A stretch of DNA of 64,000 nt from Aquimarina atlantica (GCF_000626715.1 NZ_AQRA01000004.1:124001-188000); one strand, 5' to 3'; positions 36,128 to 45,993 are shown, counted from the first letter of the stretch. Notes: generated from the letters alone by a model not told the origin. Numbers and translations are program-made.

Positions 36128-37084
36128 CTATCCATTTCTGTTTTCAATTTCTTTATAGGCTGCAATTACCTTTTTTACTAATCTATGGCGAATCACATCT
36201 TTATCGTCCAGGTAAATCATACCAATCCCTTGAATATTCTTAAGCACCAGTAAAGCTTCTTTAAGTCCAGAAGTAACTCTTCTTGGTAAATCTATCTGTC
36301 CAGGATCTCCAGTAATAATAAACTTTGCATTCTTACCCATACGAGTCAGGAACATCTTCATCTGTGCATGTGTTGTATTTTGCGCTTCGTCAAGGATTAC
36401 AAAAGCATTATCTAATGTTCTACCGCGCATAAATGCCATAGGAGCAATTTGTATAACTCCTTTTTCTATAAGACTGTCTAGTTTTTCACTAGGGATCATA
36501 TCTCGTAAAGCATCATATAAAGGCTGCATATACGGGTCAAGTTTTTCTTTAAGATCTCCTGGCAAGAACCCCAGATTTTCTCCGGCTTCTACTGCAGGAC
36601 GTGTAAGGATAATACGTCTAACCTGTTTCTCTTTTAGCGCTCTAACAGCCAATGCCACTCCTGTATATGTTTTTCCGGTACCAGCTGGTCCTATAGCAAA
36701 AACCATATCATTTTTATTACAGGATTCTACCAGTTTGCGCTGGTTAGCGGTCTGGGCCTTAATTAATTTACCCCCTACTCCATGCACCAAAGTTTCTCCA
36801 CTATTAGCCGATGTCTCATAATCAGCTTTACTTTCGCTAGTGAGTACACGTTCGATTACATTTTCATCCAGTTTATTGTATTTACTAAAATGCTCTAGAA
36901 GCATATTAAGACGCATATCAAACTCTTCGAGCATGTCTTCATCTCCATACACTTTCATTTTACTGCCTCTCGCTACAATTTTTAACTTGGGGAAGTATTT
37001 TTTTAATAATTGAATATTACTATTCTGAAGTCCGAAAAACTCTCTCGGATTGATTTCTGTAAGTTCTATGATAAGTTCGTTCAA
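36128..37084 (-). CDS. phoH: PhoH family protein (PhoH-like ATPase)
   Basis: The 318-residue cytoplasmic protein has a KH-like N-terminal region (about 1-90) and a PhoH NTPase domain. Walker A is GPAGTGKT (132-139) and Walker B is AFVILDEAQNT (near 227-237). Members are RNA-linked ATPases connected to rRNA maturation or the stress response; the E. coli homologue YbeZ pairs with YbeY. No ybeY is seen in the window. A T-rich run precedes the start. Confidence 0.95.
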   Translation of the reverse strand: MNELIIELTEINPREFFGLQNSNIQLLKKYFPKLKIVARGSKMKVYGDEDMLEEFDMRLNMLLEHFSKYNKLDENVIERVLTSESKADYETSANSGETLVHGVGGKLIKAQTANQRKLVESCNKNDMVFAIGPAGTGKTYTGVALAVRALKEKQVRRIILTRPAVEAGENLGFLPGDLKEKLDPYMQPLYDALRDMIPSEKLDSLIEKGVIQIAPMAFMRGRTLDNAFVILDEAQNTTHAQMKMFLTRMGKNAKFIITGDPGQIDLPRRVTSGLKEALLVLKNIQGIGMIYLDDKDVIRHRLVKKVIAAYKEIENRNG

Positions 37085-37349
37085 AAGCTATACGAATTTT
37101 AGTATGATTTTTTTTTAGGATTGACTAAGTTTGCTAAAGTTGTTCAAGTTTTTGTCGGGAAAACAAAATAGAAATTTAAAACGGAGCAAAATGTTTATAT
37201 CATCACAATATGAATTAGTGATCAAAAAAACAATACATACGATGGTTTTATCATCATTTTGTTGTCCAAAGAAAAGCTTTGAATAACTTCAAAACAAATT
37301 TACATATTTTTAAGTGCTTACAACTAAAAGATATTAACAATTCTTATAC

Positions 37350-38180
37350 ATGCCAATTATCACCTTAACTACAGATTTTGGAATCAAAGATCATTTTGTA
37401 TCTGCGGTTAAAGGGGCTATTTATACCGAATTGCCAGATGCCAAAGTTGTTGATATATCCCATGAAATTTCACCTTTTCATATAACAGAAGCAGCATATA
37501 TTATACAAAATGCTTATAAAAGTTTCCCAAAAGGAAGTATTCATATTGTAGGGATCGATAGTGAACCTAATCCAGAAAATAAACATATTGCTGTAAAACT
37601 AGATGATCATTACTTTATATGTGCTAATAATGGATTAATCGGTTTGATTACGTCAGAATTTAATCCAGAAAAGGTTGTAGAAATAAATATTCATGATACC
37701 ATTGTTTCTAATTTTCCTGTGTTAGATGTCTTTGTAGCTGTGGCTTGCCATATTGCCCGAGGCGGTACACTAGAAGTTATTGGAAAAACAATCTCAGAAA
37801 TCAAAACCATAAAAGGGATTACTCCTATTGTAAACCTTGGAGATAAGCAAATTGTAGGTAGCATTATCTATATCGATAATTATGGTAATTTGGTTACCAA
37901 TATTACACGTAAACTATTTGATGAGATCGGTAAAGGACGTAAATTTAAAATCACAGCACGTACAGCTGTGTTCGAAGATGTATATAATAGATATAGTGAT
38001 GCTATCAATTTTGATATCGAAAAAAGTAAGCGAGAAGAAGATGGTAAAAAATTAGCCGTCTTTAATTCTTCGGGATACTTAGAACTAGCTATTTATAAGA
38101 GTAACCCTAAAACTGTAGGAGGAGCTTCTAGTCTCTTTGGATTATATTATAGAGATACGGTAAGCATTAGTTTTGAATAA
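37350..38180 (+). CDS. SAM hydroxide adenosyltransferase (DUF62 family)
   Basis: The 276-residue protein has the DUF62 fold related to fluorinase/chlorinase. Conserved parts are LTTDFGIKDHFVSAVKGA (residues 5-22), the GIDSEPNPENK loop near 71, the NNGL core near 91-94 and YIDNYGNLVTNI near 171-182. Such enzymes hydrolyse S-adenosylmethionine to adenosine and methionine with a hydroxide. The Asp-Arg-His hydroxide triad is not fully assigned here. The next gene, a monooxygenase-fold protein, starts 69 bases downstream. Confidence 0.93.
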   Translation: MPIITLTTDFGIKDHFVSAVKGAIYTELPDAKVVDISHEISPFHITEAAYIIQNAYKSFPKGSIHIVGIDSEPNPENKHIAVKLDDHYFICANNGLIGLITSEFNPEKVVEINIHDTIVSNFPVLDVFVAVACHIARGGTLEVIGKTISEIKTIKGITPIVNLGDKQIVGSIIYIDNYGNLVTNITRKLFDEIGKGRKFKITARTAVFEDVYNRYSDAINFDIEKSKREEDGKKLAVFNSSGYLELAIYKSNPKTVGGASSLFGLYYRDTVSISFE

Positions 38181-38248
38181 ATTAACATCTAAAAAGAATC
38201 GAGAATAAACCATAAAACCCTTGTAGGTATACTTTTGAAAATTAAAAA

Positions 38249-38533
38249 ATGATAATACGAATCGTAAAAATGGGATTTTTACCCGATCAAATTGATGCTT
38301 TTTTAGAAAACTTTGAACAGAATAAAGAGAAAATTAGAAATTTTGAAGGATGTAGCCATCTAAAATTAGTAAGAGATGTAAGTAAGATCAATCAATTTTT
38401 CACCTATAGTCATTGGGAATCCGAAGAACACCTCAATAACTATAGAAACTCTGCGTTATTCAAAGGAGTTTGGGCAAATACCAAAAATAAATTTAGTCAA
38501 AGACCCGAAGCTTGGAGCGTAACCGAAGTTTAA
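38249..38533 (+). CDS. Antibiotic biosynthesis monooxygenase (ABM) fold protein
   Basis: The 94-residue protein matches the small ABM alpha-beta barrel family: IRIVKMGFLPDQIDAFLENF at the start and FTYSHWESEEHLNNYRNS in the second half, with the conserved H-W-E element. Members are quinol monooxygenases or haem-binding enzymes, and many are of unknown role. It shares a strand with the DUF62 gene and sits just before the gldF-gldG fusion. Confidence 0.85.
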   Translation: MIIRIVKMGFLPDQIDAFLENFEQNKEKIRNFEGCSHLKLVRDVSKINQFFTYSHWESEEHLNNYRNSALFKGVWANTKNKFSQRPEAWSVTEV

Positions 38534-38602
38534 AGTTTATTAAATCTGGTTTCAGATTTTCCTGATACCACAAACTTAAAAAACCTCAACCCTAAAAAAA
38601 CT

Positions 38603-41002
38603 ATGTTTGCATTAATACGAAAAGAAATCAATACCTTTTTCTCCTCTGCCGTAGGATATTTGGTGATTGCTATATTTTTAATTCTTAACGGACTCTTTTT
38701 ATGGGTTTTTAAAGGACAATTTAATATTCTGGATAGTGGATTTGCAGATCTTTCTCCATTTTTCCAGATTGCACCATGGATATTGTTATTTCTCATCCCT
38801 GCGGTAACCATGAGAAGTTTTGCAGAAGAAAAAAAACAGGGAACTTTAGAGGTATTAATTACAAAACCAATTAAAAACTGGCAACTGGTATTAGGAAAGT
38901 ATTTGGGTAGTTTATTCTTAATCCTAATCGCTTTGATCCCTAGTCTGCTTTATATAATTACTGTTTATCAGTTAGGAAAACCAATAGGTAACCTCGATAT
39001 CGGCAGTACGATAGGATCATACATTGCATTACTATTACTTGCTGCATCTTATACTGCAATGGGTATATTTTCTTCTTCGATTACCAACAATCAGATTGTT
39101 GCTTTTTTGATTGCTCTGTTTCTGTGTTTCGTTTTTTATTTTGGTTTTAGCGGGCTTGCAAATTACAACTTGCCAGGAGCAATACATACTTTCCTTGAAC
39201 AACTAGGAATGCAATTGCATTATGAACGTATGAGTCGGGGTATTTTAGACACTAGAGATATTTTTTATTTTTTAAGTAGCATTCTATTATTTGTAGTTCT
39301 TACCATTGTCATTCTTAAAAAAAGTACTGCCAGGCAGAAAATCAAACCTATAGGTATTACACTAATCCTTGCCGTTGTTTTATTTTCGATAGGAAACTCA
39401 TTATACAATCGTTTTGACCTTACCCAAGATGGTCGTTTTACACTTTCTGAAGCTACAGAAAACCTAGTTAAGGAAGCTGCTGCTCCTGTTGTTATCGATG
39501 TACTATTAGAAGGAGATTTTCCTTCAGAGTTTAGACGTTTACAATCTGAAACTAAACAAATGTTAGAAGAGTTTAATACTATAAACCCTAATATTCAATA
39601 CATTTTTACCAATCCATTAGAAGAAGAAGAAATACGTGCGCAAACCATTACAGAATTACAAAAGTTTGGTCTAACTCCGATGGAGGTTAGCGTACAAGAA
39701 AATGGAAAAACCGAAACCGAAACTGTAGTTCCCTGGGCTATTCTAAGCTATCAAAACCGAAGCGTAAAGATTTCATTAGTCAAAAATACTATTGGAGCTA
39801 CATCAGAAGAACGCGTAAATAGTTCTATTCAACAATTAGAATATGCTTTTGCAGATGGATTAACTAAATTACTACATCCTAAAAAACATAAAATTGCCGT
39901 ACTTAAAGGAAATGGGCAATTACCAGATATCAAAATTGCCGATTTTATCAAAACCTTGCAAGATTACTACTTTGTAGGAGCCTTTACACTAGATTCTGTA
40001 GCTGGTAATGCGACAAAGACATTACAAGAGTTGCAAAAATTTGATATGATTATCAATGCTAAACCTACAAAAGCATTTTCTGAAAAAGAAAAATATGTAT
40101 TGGATCAATTTGTAATGAATGGAGGAAAATCTTTGTGGCTATTAGAATCTGTAGCTATGGAAATCGATAGTTTAATGAATCCCGAAGGATCTTCTGTTGC
40201 GATTATGCAGGATTTAAGATTAGGGGATGCTTTATTTTCTTATGGACTAAGAGTTAATCCCGTTTTGGTAAACGATTTATATTCTGCACCATTGGTATTA
40301 GCTTCTGGGCAAGGTAGTAACACTCAATTTACTCCATATCCCTGGTTTTACGGATCACTAACCAAAAGTACTGGTAATCATCCTATTATTAAAAACACAG
40401 AATCTGTAAAATTCGAATTTTCGAACCAGATTGACACGCTAAAAAATGGTATAAAAAAGACGATACTACTTACAAGTTCTGATAAATCAAAAATAGAAGG
40501 AGTACCCAAAGAAATACGATTAGAAAATATTATTAGAAAAAAACCAGACATTGCTAGTTATAACGAAGGACCTCAAAACCTAGCAGTATTACTCGAAGGA
40601 AGTTTTAAATCTACCTATAAAGATAGAATAAAGCCTCACAAAATACAAGATCACAAAGATAAGAGTGTTTCTACAAAAATGATCGTTATTGCCGATGGTG
40701 ATATTATTAAAAATCAAACGCGAAAAGGACAACCAATAGAGTTAGGTTTTGACCCTACCATGAATTTAAAATATGGAAATAAGGAATTTTTATTAAACGC
40801 AGTAAATTACTTGTTAGATGATTCTGGTCTTATCGAAATTAGGAGTAAAGAAGTCAAAATTTCATTTCTGAATGTAGAAAAAGTTGTTGCCGGTAAAACA
40901 CTATGGCAAGTTATTAACATCTTGGTTCCTCTACTTATCCTTGCTATTTTTGGGTTCTTATTTTCGTTTATCAGAAAGAAAAAGTATAGAAAAAATGTTT
41001 AA
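38603..41002 (+). CDS. gldFG: Gliding-motility ABC transporter GldF-GldG fusion
   Basis: The 799-residue protein joins two genes that are separate in Flavobacterium johnsoniae. Residues 1-240 are the GldF permease, with six membrane segments and the block TMRSFAEEKKQGTLE (69-83). Residues about 246-799 are GldG: a membrane helix (about 250-267), the motif NRFDLTQDGRFTLSEAT (269-285), a long periplasmic domain, and a C-terminal helix (about 770-793). The join near residue 240 (base 39323) is in frame, without a stop. GldF and GldG work with the ATPase GldA in gliding. The ATPase encoded downstream belongs to the FecE type, not GldA. Confidence 0.93.
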   Translation: MFALIRKEINTFFSSAVGYLVIAIFLILNGLFLWVFKGQFNILDSGFADLSPFFQIAPWILLFLIPAVTMRSFAEEKKQGTLEVLITKPIKNWQLVLGKYLGSLFLILIALIPSLLYIITVYQLGKPIGNLDIGSTIGSYIALLLLAASYTAMGIFSSSITNNQIVAFLIALFLCFVFYFGFSGLANYNLPGAIHTFLEQLGMQLHYERMSRGILDTRDIFYFLSSILLFVVLTIVILKKSTARQKIKPIGITLILAVVLFSIGNSLYNRFDLTQDGRFTLSEATENLVKEAAAPVVIDVLLEGDFPSEFRRLQSETKQMLEEFNTINPNIQYIFTNPLEEEEIRAQTITELQKFGLTPMEVSVQENGKTETETVVPWAILSYQNRSVKISLVKNTIGATSEERVNSSIQQLEYAFADGLTKLLHPKKHKIAVLKGNGQLPDIKIADFIKTLQDYYFVGAFTLDSVAGNATKTLQELQKFDMIINAKPTKAFSEKEKYVLDQFVMNGGKSLWLLESVAMEIDSLMNPEGSSVAIMQDLRLGDALFSYGLRVNPVLVNDLYSAPLVLASGQGSNTQFTPYPWFYGSLTKSTGNHPIIKNTESVKFEFSNQIDTLKNGIKKTILLTSSDKSKIEGVPKEIRLENIIRKKPDIASYNEGPQNLAVLLEGSFKSTYKDRIKPHKIQDHKDKSVSTKMIVIADGDIIKNQTRKGQPIELGFDPTMNLKYGNKEFLLNAVNYLLDDSGLIEIRSKEVKISFLNVEKVVAGKTLWQVINILVPLLILAIFGFLFSFIRKKKYRKNV

Positions 41003-41058
41003 AATTCTATTCTTTATATTTGATATAGAAAAACTTTGAACCTTAAAGCCTTACATCT

Positions 41059-41853
41059 ATTAATAATGAACCCTTAAATATCGTTCTTAAAACAGAAGAT
41101 CTCTCTATTGGTTATCGAACCAAAAAGGAACTTAATGTTATTGCGGCAGATATCAATCTAAAACTACACGAAGGAGAACTAGTAGGATTGGTAGGTGCCA
41201 ACGGTATCGGAAAATCTACTTTACTACGTACCCTATCCCGTGTGCAACCTGCTCTACATGGCAAAATTATGCTGTCTGATATTGAGCTTCAATCGTATAA
41301 ATCTGTTGAATTAGCCTCGCAGCTAAGTATTGTATTAACAGAGCAAATTGCTTCAAAAAACCTAACAGTACAGGAATTAGTAGCTCTTGGCAGACAACCC
41401 TATACGAACTGGGTAGGAAAAATGGCAGAAGAAGATATAGAGCAAATAAAAAAAGCAATCGAGGTAACACACATTGGCGATTTGGTCGCCAAAAGATGTT
41501 TTGAACTTAGTGATGGGCAGTTACAAAAAGTACTTATCGCCCGTGCTATTGCTCAGGATACTCCTTTTATTATGTTGGATGAACCCACAACACATTTAGA
41601 CGTCTACCACAAAGCTTATATATTGAAACTACTAAAACGTCTGGCTTTCGAAACTAGAAAAACTATTCTTTTTTCAACTCATGAAATCGATTTTGCAATA
41701 CAATTATGTGATAAAATGATTGTAATGAATCAAGATGGTTTCGAATTTGGAAGACCCAAAGAATTAGTCCAATGCCGAGCTTTTTCATCTCTTTTTCCAG
41801 AAGACCTGATTCTTTTTGATTCTAAATCCGGAAGGTATAAAGTACGAAGTTAA
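41059..41853 (+). CDS. FecE-type ABC transporter ATP-binding protein with disturbed N-terminus
   Basis: The domain has Walker A GANGIGKST, signature LSDGQLQKV (with D in place of the usual G), Walker B FIMLDEPTTHLD and H-loop FSTHEID, as in iron-siderophore ATPases. In-frame coding extends upstream to about 41047 through the conserved strand LKTEDLSIGY, but no ATG, GTG or TTG occurs there; the first TTG (41188) would remove part of the fold. ATT at 41059 is one possible start. An ATG at 41066 is out of frame by one base at a run of three C. A frameshift, sequencing error or rare start codon are all possible. Confidence 0.85.
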   Translation: MNNEPLNIVLKTEDLSIGYRTKKELNVIAADINLKLHEGELVGLVGANGIGKSTLLRTLSRVQPALHGKIMLSDIELQSYKSVELASQLSIVLTEQIASKNLTVQELVALGRQPYTNWVGKMAEEDIEQIKKAIEVTHIGDLVAKRCFELSDGQLQKVLIARAIAQDTPFIMLDEPTTHLDVYHKAYILKLLKRLAFETRKTILFSTHEIDFAIQLCDKMIVMNQDGFEFGRPKELVQCRAFSSLFPEDLILFDSKSGRYKVRS

Positions 41854-41887
41854 ACGCCTCGATATTTTATTTTAAATTCTTACGATC

Positions 41888-42247
41888 ATGAACATAGAAG
41901 AATACCGAGAATACTGTATTAATAAAAAAGGAGTAACCGAATCTTTTCCTTTCGGAAAACTTCCTGATGTTTTAGTTTTTAAGGTATTAGGAAAGATGTT
42001 TACTGCAACAGATATATCTTCTTTTAAAGCCATAAGTGTAAAATGCAATCCCGACGATGTTGATATCCTAAGAGAAACTTATGCTGCTGTACAACCTCCT
42101 TCATATATGAGTAAAAAACACTGGAACAAAATAATAATAGATCACTCTATACCAGATATTCTAATAAAACAATGGATAGACGACTCTTATGATTTGGTAG
42201 TCAAAAAATTACCTGTTCGGGAAAGAAATAAATTAAAAGAATCGTAA
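41888..42247 (+). CDS. MmcQ/YjbR family DNA-binding protein
   Basis: The 119-residue cytoplasmic protein has the MmcQ/YjbR double-wing fold. Its pattern is YREYCINKKGVTESFPFGK near the start, then VLGKMFTATDI, and YMSKKHWNKIIID (about 77-89), which is the most conserved part. Biological role is not established in any organism. It is 35 bases downstream of the ABC ATPase and probably in the same transcript. Confidence 0.9.
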   Translation: MNIEEYREYCINKKGVTESFPFGKLPDVLVFKVLGKMFTATDISSFKAISVKCNPDDVDILRETYAAVQPPSYMSKKHWNKIIIDHSIPDILIKQWIDDSYDLVVKKLPVRERNKLKES

Positions 42248-42326
42248 CATCATAAATATTAAAACTTCGGGTACTTCATCCAAATTTTCATTGCTTATCT
42301 TTATCTTTGAGTAAACAAAAGATTAC

Positions 42327-43673
42327 ATGTCAGAATACACACCGATTATCATTGCCGTTGGGGTAATCATCATATCAATTATCGTAGGTTTTTTTATTGG
42401 AAAATACGTAGTTTCATTACAACACAACAGTGAAAAAAGCGCTACTAATGAAAGAGCAAATTTGCTTCAATCTCAGTTTGATGAACTTAAAAATAATACC
42501 GAAAAACAACTTTCTGAATTGATTAAAGAACGTGAAGAGATTCGTAGAGAAAAGGATTTCCTCAATACAGAACTTACGCGCCGTAATGCCGAATATGAAA
42601 ACCTTCAACTTAAAAACGCATCTCAGAAAGAAGAAGTAGAAAAGCTTCAGGAAAAATTCACCAAAGAATTCGAGAATCTTGCCAATAAAATCCTCGATGA
42701 GAAGTCTAATAAATTTACAGAACAGAACAAAGAGAATATAAAAAGTATCCTAAATCCATTACAGGAAAAGATCAATACTTTTGAGAAAAAAGTAGAACAA
42801 ACCCATAAAGAGAGTATCGATTATCACGCAGCATTACGCCAACAAATAGTAGGCCTTAAAGATCTTAATGAACAGATGAGCAAAGAAGCTACTAATCTTA
42901 CCAAAGCACTTAAAGGCGACAGCAAAATGCAGGGTAATTGGGGAGAATTAGTGTTAGAGCGTGTATTAGAAAAATCTGGATTAGAGAAAGATAGAGAGTA
43001 TTTTGTACAGCAAAGTTTTACGCTTGATAATGGGCAACGAGTGATGCCGGATGTAGTGATTTATCTGCCAGACAATAAAAAGATGGTGATTGACTCTAAA
43101 GTAGCACTTACCGCATATGAGCGTTATATCAATGAAGAAAATGAAGAGCTAAGAGCTACTCACCTTAAAGAGCATATCACCTCATTAAAACGCCATGTAG
43201 ATCAACTTTCAGAAAAAAACTATCAAGATTTGTATGATATCGAATCACCAGATTTTATTTTGATGTTTGTTCCTATAGAACCTGCTTTCGCAATAGCAAT
43301 TAATCAGGATAATAAGCTATACAATCAGGCTTTCGAGAAAAATATAGTAATCGTTACTCCTTCTACCCTTCTGGCTACTTTACGTACTATTGACACCATG
43401 TGGAATAATGAAAAACAACAACGTAATGCTATTGAGATTGCTCGACAGGCAGGAGCTTTATATGATAAGTTTGAAGGATTGGTAAAAGATCTTACCGGGG
43501 TAGGCAAAAAGATAGACGATGCCAAAAAAGATTATTCTGCTGCAATGAATAAATTGGTAGAAGGTAGAGGAAATCTGATTACAAGCGTCGAAAAACTTAA
43601 AAAGATGGGTGCTAAAGCCAAGAAATCATTACCCGAAGCTATAATTAAAAGAGCTACCGAAGAAAATGAATAA
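42327..43673 (+). CDS. rmuC: DNA recombination protein RmuC
   Basis: The 448-residue protein has an N-terminal membrane helix (about 7-27), a long coiled coil (about 35-190) and the RmuC nuclease-like domain (about 195-415). Conserved blocks include MQGNWGELVLERVLEKSGL, MPDVVIYLPDNKKMVIDSK, ESPDFILMFVPIEPAF and VTPSTLLATLRTI. RmuC limits inversion or rearrangement at short repeats in E. coli. It is followed by two small membrane protein genes on the same strand. Confidence 0.95.
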   Translation: MSEYTPIIIAVGVIIISIIVGFFIGKYVVSLQHNSEKSATNERANLLQSQFDELKNNTEKQLSELIKEREEIRREKDFLNTELTRRNAEYENLQLKNASQKEEVEKLQEKFTKEFENLANKILDEKSNKFTEQNKENIKSILNPLQEKINTFEKKVEQTHKESIDYHAALRQQIVGLKDLNEQMSKEATNLTKALKGDSKMQGNWGELVLERVLEKSGLEKDREYFVQQSFTLDNGQRVMPDVVIYLPDNKKMVIDSKVALTAYERYINEENEELRATHLKEHITSLKRHVDQLSEKNYQDLYDIESPDFILMFVPIEPAFAIAINQDNKLYNQAFEKNIVIVTPSTLLATLRTIDTMWNNEKQQRNAIEIARQAGALYDKFEGLVKDLTGVGKKIDDAKKDYSAAMNKLVEGRGNLITSVEKLKKMGAKAKKSLPEAIIKRATEENE

Positions 43674-43694
43674 TCTACAAAACATATTTTAATC

Positions 43695-44033
43695 ATGGTA
43701 TCAAGTTCTAATGTATCAGAAATCATACTCAGAGTCACCGGAGCACTGTTTTACATTCTGCCTATCCTGGTATTTATTATACTTACGATATATTATATGA
43801 GTAAAAAAGGAACGACAAAAGAAGGTATCCTTATACTTATCGGTAACATTTTGATTCTGATCGTAGCTATTTTACATCAATTCCTATACATGTTTATAGA
43901 TTCTTGGGGGTTTGATATCTATTCTATTATTAATACTGGAGTAAATACTATTTCATTTATAGGATCGATACTCTTTTTAATTGGTTTCTATATAATGATC
44001 CAAAAAATTATTAAAAACAAGGTTTCTGAATAA
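43695..44033 (+). CDS. Small membrane protein, paralogue A
   Basis: The 112-residue protein has three to four hydrophobic segments (about 12-33, 44-68, 79-105). It resembles the next gene product in spacing and in the final segment pattern SFIGSILFLIGFYIMIQKIIK. No functional motif is present. The two form a tandem duplicate pair of unknown role between rmuC and a beta-lactamase-fold hydrolase. Confidence 0.7.
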   Translation: MVSSSNVSEIILRVTGALFYILPILVFIILTIYYMSKKGTTKEGILILIGNILILIVAILHQFLYMFIDSWGFDIYSIINTGVNTISFIGSILFLIGFYIMIQKIIKNKVSE

Positions 44034-44042
44034 AAAATAATT

Positions 44043-44375
44043 ATGGAACTAAGCATTACAGAAATTCTTAAGTACTTTTTTTTAGGTATTATAACCTCAA
44101 TACCCCAACTGGTTATAGCCATACTATGCATCTATTATATAATTAAAGTGGGATCAAAAACAGATGGGATATTATTAACTACAGGTAGTATTATATCTTT
44201 ATTGTGCGGGATTTCGAATACCGTGGGGACCACGTATATTAGTACATTAGGAGCAGATACTTATCTAACCTATATATATGTTATACAAGGTTTTTCTTTT
44301 TTAGGATCAATTCTTTTTGTTATTGGCTTTTTCTTATTGATTAAAAAAACAATAAAGTACTTTGTTCAATCCTAA
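44043..44375 (+). CDS. Small membrane protein, paralogue B
   Basis: The 110-residue protein parallels paralogue A: segments at about 10-33, 42-62 and 78-103, with SFLGSILFVIGFFLLIKKTIK at the end. The gap between the two genes is nine bases, so they are coupled. Duplication with low identity outside the last helix suggests an old event. Function unknown. Confidence 0.7.
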   Translation: MELSITEILKYFFLGIITSIPQLVIAILCIYYIIKVGSKTDGILLTTGSIISLLCGISNTVGTTYISTLGADTYLTYIYVIQGFSFLGSILFVIGFFLLIKKTIKYFVQS

Positions 44376-44419
44376 AAGATTGAAACTGGTATTTATAAAT
44401 AATTAAAAAATGTAAACAC

Positions 44420-45580
44420 ATGAAATTTATACTTATAAGGATATATTTCTTTGTTGCTCTTTTCGGAAACGTTTTTCATAGTGCTACTGCGCAACAGGCT
44501 TATTTTCCTGAAAGAGGAAACTGGGAGGAAAAAAGTCCAACCGAATTTAAAATAAATGCGCAAAAACTTCAGGAAGCGGTGCAATTTGCTTTGGATCATG
44601 AATACTCGGGATCAAAAGATCTACGCGAAGCTATTGTAAAAGGTTTTATAAGAGAACCTTATCACAAAATCCTGGGGCCTACCAAAAAAAGAGGTGGCCC
44701 TGCTGGCCTTATCATTAAAGACGGATATATTATATCTAAATGGGGAGATGTAGACAGAATAGACATGACATTTAGTGTTACCAAAAGTTATTTATCTACT
44801 ATGGCAGGATTAGCTGTAGATAATAAATTAATACATTCTGTTGATGATTACACTTATACCACCATATGGGATCATACTTTTGATGGAAAGCATAACAAGA
44901 AAATTACCTGGAGACACTTACTAACACAATCCTCGGATTGGTCAGGACAACTATGGGGTGGATATGACTGGGCAGATCGTCCCCCAAGAGAGGGTGGTAT
45001 CGATGATTGGAAATTTAGAAAACTCAACGAGCCCGGAACTGTTTTTGAGTACAACGATGTTCGTGTTAATGTATTGGCTTATTCCTTATTACATGTTTGG
45101 AGAACTCCATTACCGCAGGTATTAAAAGAAAAAATAATGAACCCTATTGGTGCATCAACTACATGGAGGTGGTATGGGTATGATAATTCCTGGGTTGCCG
45201 TTGATGGTATCAATATGCAATCTGTAAGTGGAGGTGGCCATTCTGGTGGTGGATTATTTATCAATACATTAGATCATGCCCGATTCGGACTACTTTTTCT
45301 TAACAACGGAAACTGGAACGGAACACAATTATTATCTAAAGAATGGATCATAGAAGCGATCAAGCCCTCGCAAGCCAACCCTAACTACGGTTTTATGTGG
45401 TGGCTTAACCAAAAAGGATCTAGGCATTGGGAAGGATTACCAGAACATTTGTACTACGCCGCAGGCTTTGGTGGTAATTTTATTGTAATTGATCAAAAAC
45501 AAAACCTCGTTGTAGTTACACGATGGCTCGAACCTAATAAGATCGATGAATTTATGACCAAAGTATATAATGCATTCTAA
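44420..45580 (+). CDS. Exported beta-lactamase-fold serine hydrolase (S12-like)
   Basis: The 386-residue protein has a signal peptide (about 1-24) and the class C beta-lactamase/esterase fold. The nucleophile motif is SVTKSYLS (S-x-x-K), with a YND tyrosine motif in VFEYNDVRVN and a SGGGHSGGG loop in place of the usual KTG/HTG box. The family includes penicillin-binding proteins, esterases and D-aminopeptidases; the substrate is unknown. It precedes a small membrane-linked protein gene by two bases, so the two are one transcript. Confidence 0.88.
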   Translation: MKFILIRIYFFVALFGNVFHSATAQQAYFPERGNWEEKSPTEFKINAQKLQEAVQFALDHEYSGSKDLREAIVKGFIREPYHKILGPTKKRGGPAGLIIKDGYIISKWGDVDRIDMTFSVTKSYLSTMAGLAVDNKLIHSVDDYTYTTIWDHTFDGKHNKKITWRHLLTQSSDWSGQLWGGYDWADRPPREGGIDDWKFRKLNEPGTVFEYNDVRVNVLAYSLLHVWRTPLPQVLKEKIMNPIGASTTWRWYGYDNSWVAVDGINMQSVSGGGHSGGGLFINTLDHARFGLLFLNNGNWNGTQLLSKEWIIEAIKPSQANPNYGFMWWLNQKGSRHWEGLPEHLYYAAGFGGNFIVIDQKQNLVVVTRWLEPNKIDEFMTKVYNAF

Positions 45581-45582
45581 TT

Positions 45583-45951
45583 ATGAAAAAAATACTCGCA
45601 ATACTCATTATTGTAATTTTAACACTTTTTGCTGCATGGTATGCATTTATATATTATGCATCGTATAGTGAGGGAACCCGAAGTGGTGAACTCATAAAAT
45701 TTAGTAATAAAGGTGTGGTTTTTAAAACCTGGGAAGGCGAAATTAGTCAGGGAATCTCTGGAGCGCAAATATTTAGTTTTTCTGTAGAAAGTCAGAAAGA
45801 AGATATCATTAAGAAACTGGAAAAATTTCAGGGTAGATATGTAAAGCTAAAATATAAGGAGCGTTTTGCAAAAGTTTCCTGGCTTGGAGATACAAAGTAT
45901 TTTGTTATTGATGTCGTTGAAGAAGACTCTCCGCATTTTAGGAACAAATAG
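45583..45951 (+). CDS. Small exported or membrane-anchored protein of unknown function
   Basis: The 122-residue protein starts with a hydrophobic helix (about 3-25) and has one soluble domain with the pattern YSEGTRSGELIKFSNKGVVFKTWEGEI split over residues 30-58. This resembles a small flavobacterial family that is sometimes called 6-phosphogluconate dehydrogenase by transfer; no such fold or NADP motif is present, so that name should be ignored. It follows the S12-like hydrolase with a two-base gap. Confidence 0.75.
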   Translation: MKKILAILIIVILTLFAAWYAFIYYASYSEGTRSGELIKFSNKGVVFKTWEGEISQGISGAQIFSFSVESQKEDIIKKLEKFQGRYVKLKYKERFAKVSWLGDTKYFVIDVVEEDSPHFRNK

Positions 45952-45993
45952 TATCTTCTTTAGTATTACATTACCAATTAAATGGATAACTAA

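Noticed and set aside
45583..45951. Annotation as 6-phosphogluconate dehydrogenase
   Set aside because: The 122-residue protein has a membrane helix and no NADP-binding or dehydrogenase motif; the name would be a transfer error.
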